This document shows positions 1-5,490 of a DNA stretch of 7,262 nt, one piece after another; the first letter of the stretch is position 1, and each line of letters starts with the position of its first letter. The position numbers and the translations under genes are program-made. Source of the DNA: an uncultured Oscillospiraceae bacterium (GTDB lineage Bacteria > Bacillota > Clostridia > Oscillospirales > Oscillospiraceae); assembly GCA_934661135.1 (NCBI GenBank), contig CAKUJA010000099.1, forward strand, positions 1 to 7,262, written 5' to 3'. The notes beneath the pieces are model-generated. The model had not been told where the DNA came from, searched no databases, and saw nothing but the letters and a program-made list of their open reading frames with translations.

Positions 1-89
1 GCATAGCACAATTCGCTCAACGAACATCACTAAAATAAAACGAATCCCCATAAAATGAAACGCATCAAAAAGGCGTTTTCCCCGAAAAC

Positions 90-125
90 AAAAAAGCCCG
101 CCCCGGCGGAAAAGCCGGAACAGGC
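90..125 (-). terminator. Second terminator-like hairpin downstream of tmRNA
   Basis: Read on the minus strand, 125-114 pairs with 107-96 as a 12-bp stem that includes three G-U pairs, with a 6-nt loop (113-108). Six T residues (95-90) follow directly, then G and four more T. This is the classical layout of an intrinsic terminator. It lies about 50 nt beyond the stronger tmRNA terminator, so it may be a backup for the same transcript. It has no T-run on the other side, so it should work only on the minus strand. Confidence 0.6.
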
Positions 126-173
126 GAAGATGCTTAAAATGTTCTGATATTGACTTGTTTTTATAGAAAACAC

Positions 174-226
174 AACAAAAAGGACTCTTATCTTGATAAC
201 CATTTTATCAAGATAAGAGTCCTTTT
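174..226 (-). terminator. Intrinsic terminator of ssrA (22-bp perfect stem)
   Basis: Positions 226-205 and 199-178 are perfectly complementary over 22 bp, with a 5-nt loop (204-200). On the minus strand the stem ends in a T-run (180-177), followed by G and two more T. It begins 1 nt after the CCA end of tmRNA, so it is almost certainly the terminator of that RNA and may also help set the 3' processing boundary. A TTTT run at 223-226 on the plus strand could make it weakly bidirectional. Confidence 0.85.
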
Positions 227-227
227 A

Positions 228-576
228 TGGTGGAGCTGAGGGGAATCGAACCCCTGTCCGAAAACAACTTGACTGGACTTTCTCCGGGCGCAGTTTGTTA
301 TTTGCATTCCCTCGGCCGCGCGCGAACAGACACGCTCACGGCCTTGGTAGAGTCATTATGCATGGGCGAGTCAACTCTTTCCCGCCGCACGGTCACCACT
401 CAGATCACACCCTAGCCCGGCTCGTGGTCCTTCCGGGGAGGATGGGCGCCTAATTAGGCAGCCAGAGCAACAGTATTGTTGTCAGTTAATTTAAGAAAAT
501 TGCCCGTTTTATGGAGGCCAGGCGCCTCCGCCCGCTTATCCAGCCTCACTGCCCCCGTCGAAACCAGTGCAGCCCC
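228..576 (-). ncRNA. ssrA: tmRNA (transfer-messenger RNA)
   Basis: This RNA rescues stalled ribosomes with SmpB: its alanyl-tRNA-like part enters the A site and its short reading frame adds a degradation tag. On the minus strand the 5' end is GGGGCUG (576-570), followed by the conserved GGUUUCGACGGGG block. The 3' end carries GGUUCGAUUCCCC (T-arm) and CAGCUCCACCA (238-228). The 7-bp acceptor stem closes GGGGCUG against CAGCUCC with one G-U pair, and CCA is encoded. The length of 349 nt is normal. The tag frame ends GCU CUG GCU GCC UAA (468-454). Reading back to a UAACU signal like that preceding the resume codon in other tmRNAs, the encoded tag is DNNTVALAA (483-457), added after the tRNA-borne alanine. 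The exact resume codon is inferred; ACU one codon earlier is the alternative. The gene is last in the smpB-led unit and no clear promoter of its own is visible. Confidence 0.96.
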
Positions 577-583
577 ATGGGAA

Positions 584-601
584 GCGGCGAAAAATCGCCG
601 C
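584..601 (-). other. Hairpin in the tmRNA 5' leader
   Basis: A 7-bp perfect stem GCGGCGA / TCGCCGC with a four-base loop lies between the stop codon of the dehydrogenase gene and the mature tmRNA 5' end. Only 7 nt (TTCCCAT on the minus strand) separate the stem from the first G of tmRNA. There is no T-run after it, so it does not look like an intrinsic terminator. It could guide 5' processing of a read-through transcript by RNase P or another nuclease; that role is inference. Confidence 0.45.
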
Positions 602-619
602 GCTGGAATACAATGTAGA

Positions 620-1375
620 TTATGTCCTTGTTGCTCGGATCATCCACTTCATCGGCAAAAGCTTTGTCACAAAGCGATAGAACTTGTAAAAGGCCTTCGG
701 CGTGTAGAATGTCTGGCCGCGTTTGGCGGCGCGGAGCGCTCCGGCGACGACCTGCTTGGGGTCGCAGTAGGGGAGCGTGTCGAAGGTTTTGGAGTTGCCG
801 GTGATGCCGGCGACGTCCAGAAATTCGGTCTGCATCGGCCCCGGACAAACGGCGGTGACCGAAATGCCTTTGGGACGCAGTTCGTCGGCCATACCGCCGG
901 TGAACGCCGAAACATAGGCCTTGCTAGCCGAATAGACCGTCATGCGGGGATTCGGACAGAAGGCAGCGATCGACGAGACATTGAGAATGTGACTGCCGGG
1001 CGCCATGTATGGCAGAACCGTATTGGTCATCAGCGTCAGCGCGCGGATATTGAGGTCGCACATCCGCGCCTGCGAGTCATTGGAAACCTCGCCGAGGTTT
1101 CCAAGTGCGCCGCAGCCTGCGTTGTTGACCAGAAGGCCGACGCGCGGGTGCTGCTCAGCCAGATAGTCGGCAAAGGACTTGAAGCTGCGTGTGTCGCAGA
1201 GGTCAAGACCGAGACAGACGACCTGCTTGTTTGGAATGGTCTGCGCGAGATCTTCGAGCTTGCCGACGCGACGCGCGATGAGCCAGAACGTGTCAATTTC
1301 GGGGAACTGCGCCGCAATCTGGTGTGAGAACTCCGCGCCAAGGCCGGCGGAAGCGCCGGTAATGATCGCAATCAT
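620..1375 (-). CDS. Short-chain dehydrogenase/reductase (SDR), classical type
   Basis: Predicted 251-residue cytoplasmic NAD(P)H-dependent oxidoreductase; substrate unknown. A Rossmann fold starts at once with the cofactor-binding TGASAGLG (residues 6-13). NNAG follows at 84-87, N109 fits the structural/catalytic Asn, S134-S135 lie in the serine position, and YSASK (148-152) gives the catalytic Tyr and Lys; PGP is at 178-180. The paired Arg at 35-36 after the second strand suggests a preference for NADPH (inference). The length is typical of the classical SDR family and the C-terminus, rich in aromatic and basic residues, looks complete. The start ATG overlaps the isomerase stop as TGATG, which points to translational coupling, and no separate promoter is seen. 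The next gene downstream is ssrA, 43 nt away. The family is secure but the substrate cannot be read from sequence. Confidence 0.93.
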   Translation of the reverse strand: MIAIITGASAGLGAEFSHQIAAQFPEIDTFWLIARRVGKLEDLAQTIPNKQVVCLGLDLCDTRSFKSFADYLAEQHPRVGLLVNNAGCGALGNLGEVSNDSQARMCDLNIRALTLMTNTVLPYMAPGSHILNVSSIAAFCPNPRMTVYSASKAYVSAFTGGMADELRPKGISVTAVCPGPMQTEFLDVAGITGNSKTFDTLPYCDPKQVVAGALRAAKRGQTFYTPKAFYKFYRFVTKLLPMKWMIRATRT

Positions 1376-1914
1376 CAGAAGCGACCGTAGGGATCCGCGA
1401 GCTTTTCAGGCTCGGGATAGGTCTGTCCCTGTGTGTCGACGCGGATGGTGGCGATTTTCTGCTCCGCGATGGGGCGGTCAGCCGGGCCGGTCTTGGTGTT
1501 GGCAATGGCGTCGACCACGTCCATGCCCTCGGTCACCTTGCCGAACGCGGCATACTGGCCGTCGAGGTGTTTGGCGTCCTCGTGCATGATGAAGAACTGG
1601 CTGCCTGCCGAGTTCGGTGAGCTGGAGCGCGCCATGGAGAGCACGCCGCGCTTATGCTTGAGGTCGTTTTTTACACCGTTGAACAGGAATTCGCCCTTGA
1701 TGCAGTAGCCGGGGCCGCCCATGCCGGTACCGTCCGGGCAGCCGCCCTGAATCATAAAGCCGGGGATGACGCGGTGGAAAATCAGGCCGTCGTAGAAGCC
1801 TTTGTTGGCAAGGGAGATGAAGTTATAGACGCTCTGCGGAGCCTTTTCAGGATATAGCTCGGCAACGATCTTTTTGCCGTTCGCCATCGTGAGCGTCATA
1901 ATAGGATTTGCCAT
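1375..1914 (-). CDS. Cyclophilin-type peptidyl-prolyl cis-trans isomerase
   Basis: A 179-residue single-domain cyclophilin, which catalyses cis-trans isomerisation of X-Pro bonds during protein folding. There is no signal peptide, so it should act in the cytoplasm. Visible family motifs are FHRVIPGFMIQGG (residues 46-58; catalytic Arg48, with Met54 and Gln56 lining the active site), the SAGSQFFI block (102-109) and LDGQYAAFG (117-125). The Trp that binds cyclosporin in the human enzyme is replaced, apparently by His116, as in many bacterial cyclophilins. The C-terminal tail from about residue 160 is short and polar. It starts 6 nt after the smpB stop, with AAAGGA inside the end of smpB as a plausible ribosome binding site, and its stop overlaps the next ATG. 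It is probably one operon with smpB. Confidence 0.96.
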   Translation of the reverse strand: MANPIMTLTMANGKKIVAELYPEKAPQSVYNFISLANKGFYDGLIFHRVIPGFMIQGGCPDGTGMGGPGYCIKGEFLFNGVKNDLKHKRGVLSMARSSSPNSAGSQFFIMHEDAKHLDGQYAAFGKVTEGMDVVDAIANTKTGPADRPIAEQKIATIRVDTQGQTYPEPEKLADPYGRF

Positions 1915-1920
1915 GGGTGG

Positions 1921-2379
1921 TTACCGTCCTTTCATTGCCCGGTCGATCTGCCGTTTGGCGTCTTTCTTGGCTGCATCGTCGCGCTTGTCATAGAGCTTTT
2001 TGCCCTTGGCAAGCGCAATTTCAACCTTGACCAGCGAGCCGCGGAAATAGACCGACAGGGGAACCAGTGCGTAGCCGTCTTGCTTGACTTTGCCGAACAG
2101 ACGCATGATTTCGCGCTTGTGCATCAGCAGGCGGCGGGGACGCAGCGGATCCTTATTAAAAATATTGCCCTGCTCGTAGGGCGCGATGTGCATCTGCCGG
2201 ATATAGAGCTGGCCGTCTTTGATCTGGCACCAAGCTTCTTTCAGACTGAGCGTGCCGAGACGGATGGATTTGACTTCGGTGCCGGACAGCTCAATCCCGG
2301 CCTCGAATTTTTCTTCGATGAAATATTCGTGGTACGCTTTCTGGTTTTTGGCCACGATCTTCACGCCGGTTCCCGCCAT
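1921..2379 (-). CDS. smpB: SsrA-binding protein SmpB
   Basis: A 152-residue RNA-binding protein that binds the tRNA-like domain of tmRNA, delivers it to stalled ribosomes and stands in for the missing anticodon arm. Family landmarks are clear: an N-terminal VAKNQKAYHEYFIEE block (residues 9-23), GTEVKSIR (33-40), MHIAPYEQGN (63-72) and GKKLYDKR (126-133), followed by the basic C-terminal tail (134-152) that enters the mRNA channel. The length matches the family. The ATG is preceded by AAGGAGGTG at 5-nt spacing, which fixes the start, and a strong promoter lies just upstream. Its RNA partner ssrA sits about 1.35 kb downstream on the same strand, behind two tightly packed genes, so both partners may be made from one transcript. 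Confidence 0.98.
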   Translation of the reverse strand: MAGTGVKIVAKNQKAYHEYFIEEKFEAGIELSGTEVKSIRLGTLSLKEAWCQIKDGQLYIRQMHIAPYEQGNIFNKDPLRPRRLLMHKREIMRLFGKVKQDGYALVPLSVYFRGSLVKVEIALAKGKKLYDKRDDAAKKDAKRQIDRAMKGR

Positions 2380-2407
2380 CCCGCACCTCCTTCCGGCAAA
2401 TAAACTG

Positions 2408-2436
2408 TGTATATTATATTATAGCATATCTGTCAA
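2408..2436 (-). promoter_or_regulatory. Sigma-A-type promoter of the smpB unit
   Basis: On the minus strand TTGACA (2436-2431) is followed after exactly 17 bp by TATACA (2413-2408). This gives a predicted start near 2401 and a leader of about 20 nt before the smpB ATG. The spacer contains a second AT-rich TATAAT, but that copy is only 7 bp from the -35 box and so is badly spaced. A perfect -35 box suggests strong constitutive expression. Confidence 0.85.
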
Positions 2437-2483
2437 GCCGAATAAACGGTGGGATTTGGAAGGGAAACTACAAGATATGGGGG

Positions 2484-2512
2484 TTGTCAGACGGAGAGAA
2501 AAATGATATAAT
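2484..2512 (+). promoter_or_regulatory. Sigma-A-type promoter of the small ORF - dinB unit
   Basis: TTGTCA (2484-2489) and TATAAT (2507-2512) are separated by 17 bp, and a TG two bases before the -10 (2504-2505) makes it an extended -10 promoter. The predicted start is near 2519, inside the palindrome CAAACGTTTG. It fires away from the smpB promoter, leaving about 47 bp between the two -35 boxes. Confidence 0.82.
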
Positions 2513-2516
2513 AAAA

Positions 2517-2526
2517 CAAACGTTTG
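2517..2526 (+). promoter_or_regulatory. Palindrome CAAACGTTTG at the predicted start site
   Basis: A perfect 10-bp palindrome begins 5 bp after the -10 box, over the predicted transcription start, where a repressor would block initiation. It does not fit the LexA box GAAC-N4-GTTC of Gram-positive SOS genes, and I see no such box between 2437 and 2547. Operator function is inferred from position only, and a 10-bp palindrome can occur by chance. Confidence 0.35.
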
Positions 2527-2547
2527 AAGAAATGGAGGGGCGCGGCG

Positions 2548-2817
2548 ATGCTGATGCGGAATTTGCCTGTGCAGGTATTGGCGGCGTGTGACACGCAGGG
2601 CGGCATGAAGCCGCTGCGCTTTCGATTTGAGGACTGTTCGCACAGGCTGCATACCGTACACGTGGCGGAAATTTTAGATGGACGGCGCGTGGAATATGTG
2701 GGGTTGGAGGCGTTTGTGTTCCTCTGCAAGGCGGAAACCGAGGGGCGGGAGAAGCTCTATGAGCTGCGCTATACCGTCGCGACGCACCGATGGACGCTGA
2801 CGAAGGAGCTGTATTGA
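2548..2817 (+). CDS. Small protein upstream of dinB, DUF6504-like
   Basis: A predicted 89-residue soluble protein with no signal peptide or membrane segment. The ATG at 2548 is chosen because GGAGG (2534-2538) stands 9 nt before it; an ATG at 2554 and a TTG at 2524 are less well placed. The layout resembles the DUF6504 family found beside Y-family polymerases in actinobacteria: a basic/aromatic KPLRFRF strand (residues 21-27), a TVHVAEILDGRR segment (36-47), an aromatic strand AFVFLCKAE (55-63), and a closing YELRYTVATHRWTL (71-84) with the typical Tyr-x-Leu-Arg and Trp-x-Leu. This match is from memory of the pattern, not a search. The stop lies 1 nt before the dinB ATG, so the two are translationally linked and probably act together, perhaps in polymerase regulation or lesion bypass. 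Biochemical function is unknown. Confidence 0.85.
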   Translation: MLMRNLPVQVLAACDTQGGMKPLRFRFEDCSHRLHTVHVAEILDGRRVEYVGLEAFVFLCKAETEGREKLYELRYTVATHRWTLTKELY

Positions 2818-2818
2818 A

Positions 2819-4120
2819 ATGGCGGAGCGGGTGATCTTCCATATCGACGTCAACAGCGCGTTTTTGTCGTGGACGGCGGCGTACCGCTGCATGGCCTGCG
2901 GGGAAAAGATGGATCTGCGCGAGATTCCGGCGGTGATTGCGAACCGGAAAAACAGCCGGACGAGCATTGTGCTGGCCAAAAGCATCCCGGCGAAAAAATT
3001 CGGTGTGAAAACCGGCGAACCACTGGGAATGGCGCGGGATAAATGTCCAAATCTGGTGGTGGCGGAGCCGGATTATGATCTCTATGTCGCTGCGTCGCAG
3101 CGGATGATCGCGCTGCTGCGCGAGGTTTCGCCGGTGGTGGAGCAATATTCGATTGACGAAGCGTGGGTCGACATGACCGGCACGGAGCGGCTCTACGGTG
3201 CGCCTGTGCTGGCGGCGAACTGGCTGAAGGAGCGCATTCACCGGGAACTGGGGTTTACGGTGAATGTCGGCATTTCCTGCAACAAGCTGCTGGCAAAGAT
3301 GGCAGGCGACTTTGAAAAGCCGGACAAGGTGCACACGCTGTTCCCCGCGGAGCTGGAGGAAAAGCTCTGGCCGCTGCCGACACGGGAGCTTTTTATGCTC
3401 GGGGCGGCGACAGAACGGAAGCTGCACCGGTTTGGAATCGATACGATTGGCGCGCTGGCGAACGCCGACCCGATCTTTCTTACGAAGGTGCTCGGAAAGC
3501 AGGGACAGACGCTCTGGCAGTATGCCAACGGGCGCGGCGACGCATTTTTGCAGGCGCAGCCGGCGGCAAACAAGGGATATGGCAACGCAGTGACGACAAG
3601 CCGCGATGTGACCGACCGGGCGTATGCCTGTCAGGTGTTGCTGTCGCTCTGCGAGACGGTTGGGATGCGGCTGCGGCGCGATGGGCAGGCCGGGCGGTGT
3701 GTGGCGGTGCAACTACGGACGAGCCAGTTTGAGACATGGTCACACCAGATGCTTCTGGGGGCGGCCAGCAATGTGACCGGGGAGCTCTATCAGGCGGCGT
3801 GCGAGCTATTTGACCAGATGTGGGACGGAAAAACGCCGCTGCGACAGATCGGCGTACAGGTTACGCGGCTGGCGGACGGCAGGCAGCGGCAGTGCAGCTT
3901 ATTTGATGCGGCGGACTATGCGCGGCAGGAAAAACTTGATACGGCGGTCGACGCACTGCGGGAAAAGTTTGGCGAGGGCGCGCTGTTCCGCGCGGCGCTG
4001 CTGCACAGCGAAGAACGCATGGCGGGCGGACTGCACAAGAAGCGGCGCACCGGGATTACAAAGCCGGTGGAAGATGAGACGGCAAGGATTCGGGAGAAGT
4101 ATGGGAAGAAAGATTCGTGA
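2819..4120 (+). CDS. dinB: Y-family translesion DNA polymerase, DinB (Pol IV)-like
   Basis: A 433-residue error-prone polymerase that copies past damaged bases. The palm motif HIDVNSAFLSW (residues 8-18) gives the metal-binding Asp10, and Phe15 sits in the steric-gate position that excludes ribonucleotides. YSIDEAWVDMTG (110-121) supplies the second acidic pair, Asp113-Glu114. GISCNKLLAKMA (151-162) is the conserved Y-family block, the thumb HhH region follows near 190-225, and the little-finger domain runs to about 350. QCSLF (358-362) fits the beta-clamp-binding consensus QxxLF but lies some 70 residues before the end; a basic charged tail follows (401-433). AAGGAG at 2802-2807 is the ribosome binding site, inside the preceding gene. 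It is co-transcribed with the small DUF6504-like protein. No SOS box is visible upstream, so induction by DNA damage is not shown. Confidence 0.96.
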   Translation: MAERVIFHIDVNSAFLSWTAAYRCMACGEKMDLREIPAVIANRKNSRTSIVLAKSIPAKKFGVKTGEPLGMARDKCPNLVVAEPDYDLYVAASQRMIALLREVSPVVEQYSIDEAWVDMTGTERLYGAPVLAANWLKERIHRELGFTVNVGISCNKLLAKMAGDFEKPDKVHTLFPAELEEKLWPLPTRELFMLGAATERKLHRFGIDTIGALANADPIFLTKVLGKQGQTLWQYANGRGDAFLQAQPAANKGYGNAVTTSRDVTDRAYACQVLLSLCETVGMRLRRDGQAGRCVAVQLRTSQFETWSHQMLLGAASNVTGELYQAACELFDQMWDGKTPLRQIGVQVTRLADGRQRQCSLFDAADYARQEKLDTAVDALREKFGEGALFRAALLHSEERMAGGLHKKRRTGITKPVEDETARIREKYGKKDS

Positions 4121-4122
4121 AA

Positions 4123-4306
4123 CCATTCTTTGCTTTCTCTATTCGGAGAGAGGAAGATTTTGATCCTGTTTCCGTTTCTCCTTCAGAAAAGGAAAAGAAT
4201 GGGGGCGCAAATTGGGCGGACAGAGCACCTGCTTGGCAAAAAACCACTCTTTTCTTTCCGGTAGAGAAAGAAAAGAATGGGTTCAAAAAAACGTTTTTGG
4301 GGGCGC
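4123..4306 (+). repeat. Degenerate hairpin/direct-repeat cluster after dinB
   Basis: There is no gene here. CCATTCTTT (4123-4131) is inverted as AAAGAATGG (4194-4202). A tighter copy pairs 4244-4258 with 4266-4280 over 15 positions with one mismatch and a 7-nt loop. The right arms share the direct repeat GAAAAGAATGGG (4192-4203 and 4270-4281), and GGGGGCGC occurs after each (4201-4208 and 4299-4306). So one module seems to be present about twice. I take it for a small intergenic repeat family of the host; that could only be confirmed by finding more copies elsewhere in the genome. Confidence 0.6.
4133..4161 (+). terminator. Probable terminator of the dinB unit
   Basis: Thirteen nt after the dinB stop, CTTTCTCT (4133-4140) pairs with AGAGGAAG (4149-4156). 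The stem has 8 bp, one of them a G-U pair, an 8-nt loop, and ATTTT directly after. The stem is A-T rich and the T-run short, so termination may be partial. The hairpin at 4244-4280 could act as a further barrier but lacks a T-run. Confidence 0.45.
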
Positions 4307-4337
4307 GGAGGAGAATAAAAAGAAACCGCACAGTTGC

Positions 4338-4380
4338 CTACGGCGGGTAGTATGCCGTGGATTTGTGCAGCTTACACAAG
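4338..4380. other. Two consecutive hairpins upstream of the transporter promoter
   Basis: CTACGGC (4338-4344) pairs with GCCGTGG (4354-4360) over 7 bp with one G-U pair, and TTTGTG (4362-4367) pairs with CACAAG (4375-4380) with a 7-nt loop. The stretch 4311-4422 has no reading frame with a ribosome binding site and matches no riboswitch I know. It could be the tail of the repeat cluster or a regulatory site in front of the transporter promoter. Confidence 0.35.
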
Positions 4381-4422
4381 TTCAGGCAGGTGAAGGCGGA
4401 AAAGTTGGGGCAGTATTGCTTC

Positions 4423-4458
4423 TTTACATTATCGCATCAGCATGGTAAAGTATTACCA
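4423..4458 (+). promoter_or_regulatory. Promoter of the binding-protein gene with overlapping operator-like palindrome
   Basis: TTTACA (4423-4428) and TAAAGT (4446-4451) are 17 bp apart, with TG at 4443-4444 giving an extended -10. The perfect inverted repeat TGGTAA-AGTA-TTACCA (4443-4458) covers the -10 box, the classic place for a repressor. A small hairpin GCGGC/GCCGC (4474-4478, 4484-4488) follows in the leader, just before the ribosome binding site. The regulator is not in the window. The promoter is moderately supported and the operator is inferred. Confidence 0.55.
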
Positions 4459-4511
4459 CGATAACAAAACAGAGCGGCGGAGAGCCGCGACGGAAAATGG
4501 AGGAACAAAAC

Positions 4512-5408
4512 ATGAAAAAGTGGATTGCAATGCTGCTTGCGGTACTGATGGTATGTTCGATGGTTGCCTGCGCAGCCAAGAATGACACGGCGGACACGTC
4601 CAGCGACGCGGCACAGACGGAAGGTACTCCCGACCAGACGGAGGATACCCAGCCGACCGAGAACACCGAGTCGGCGGAAGATGTTAGCGCTGACAGCGAT
4701 CTGGCCTATGTGCAGAGCAAGGGGACGCTGGTCGTTGGCATCACCGACTTTGCACCGATGGATTATCAGGATGAAAACGGCGAATGGATCGGCTTTGACG
4801 CCGACATGGCAAAGGCCTTCGCTGAGAGCCTTGGCGTTTCGGTGGAATTCGTCGAGATTGATTGGGACAGCAAAATTCTGGAGATTGGCAGCAAGGCAAT
4901 TGACTGCGTGTGGAACGGCATGACGCTGACCGACGAGGTTACGAGCGCGATGGCCTGCTCCAACGCCTATTGCAACAACTCGCAGGTTGTGATTGTCCCG
5001 TCGGACAAGGCCGGTGCGTACACCGATGTGGAAGCCTGCAAGGATTTGAGCTTCGCGGTTGAGGCCGGTTCCGCCGGTATGGCCGAGGTGGAAAAGCTCG
5101 GGTACAGCTTCACTGAGGTGAAGGATCAGGCAACAGCGCTGATGGAGGTTGCGGCCGGCACGTCGGACGCGGCGGTCATCGACTCGCTGATGGCGGGCGC
5201 CATGGTCGGCGAAGGCACAGGCTATGCGAACCTCAGCTACACGATCAGCCTGAACGCGGAGGAAGGCGAGCAGTATGGCGTCGGTTTCCGGCAGGGTTCG
5301 GATCTGGCCGATGCGCTGAATGAGTTCTTCAAGACCGCGTATGCCGATGGCTCCATGCAGGCCTGCGCCGAGACCTACGGCATTCAAGCGGCGCTGATCG
5401 TACAGTAA
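4512..5408 (+). CDS. Amino acid-type ABC transporter substrate-binding lipoprotein
   Basis: A 298-residue extracellular solute-binding protein (SBP_bac_3 / HisJ class) that captures substrate and passes it to the permease. The signal peptide, residues 1-19, ends in the lipobox MVAC, so Cys20 should be lipid-modified and anchored to the membrane. Residues 21-63 form an acidic, Thr/Asp/Glu-rich flexible spacer. The binding domain starts at KGTLVVGITDFAPMDY (70-85) and continues with GFDADMAKAFAESLG (94-108), WNGMTLTDE (134-142), and VEAGSAG (183-189) in the second lobe. The Arg that usually follows T-x-E and binds the ligand carboxylate is Val143 here. Start choice: GGAGGA (4499-4504) stands 7 nt before ATG 4512, and the upstream ATG at 4497 overlaps that site. 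Permease and ATPase genes follow, but a 365-bp gap intervenes. Confidence 0.94.
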   Translation: MKKWIAMLLAVLMVCSMVACAAKNDTADTSSDAAQTEGTPDQTEDTQPTENTESAEDVSADSDLAYVQSKGTLVVGITDFAPMDYQDENGEWIGFDADMAKAFAESLGVSVEFVEIDWDSKILEIGSKAIDCVWNGMTLTDEVTSAMACSNAYCNNSQVVIVPSDKAGAYTDVEACKDLSFAVEAGSAGMAEVEKLGYSFTEVKDQATALMEVAAGTSDAAVIDSLMAGAMVGEGTGYANLSYTISLNAEEGEQYGVGFRQGSDLADALNEFFKTAYADGSMQACAETYGIQAALIVQ

Positions 5409-5490
5409 TTGGTAGAGCAGCACTGCGTGATTGCGGCAGCGTGTTTCGGCGAAGCTGCTTGCCGAATCATGCGGTGCCGCCCAAGAAACC

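Noticed and set aside
55..147. 30-codon basic reading frame on the plus strand (MKRIKKAF...KMF)
   Set aside because: No ribosome binding site before the ATG, and much of its Lys/Pro/Ala content is produced by the minus-strand terminator hairpin at 90-125.
228..260. Apparent 3' half of a tRNA (T-arm and CCA)
   Set aside because: The matching acceptor strand is not at tRNA distance but at 570-576, and the sequence between has the tmRNA core and tag frame; it is tmRNA.
476..1327. 283-codon plus-strand reading frame
   Set aside because: It lies over the tmRNA and antisense to the clear SDR gene, has no family features, and no ribosome binding site.
2437..2547. LexA/SOS box before dinB
   Set aside because: No GAAC-N4-GTTC on either strand; the only palindrome, CAAACGTTTG, lacks the central spacer.
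2468..3712. 414-codon minus-strand reading frame
   Set aside because: Shadow of dinB and the small ORF caused by G+C-rich codon use; Arg/His/Pro-rich with no recognisable motif.
4056..4448. Several short reading frames on both strands after dinB
   Set aside because: They are made of the A/G-rich hairpin repeats, lack ribosome binding sites, and resemble no protein family.
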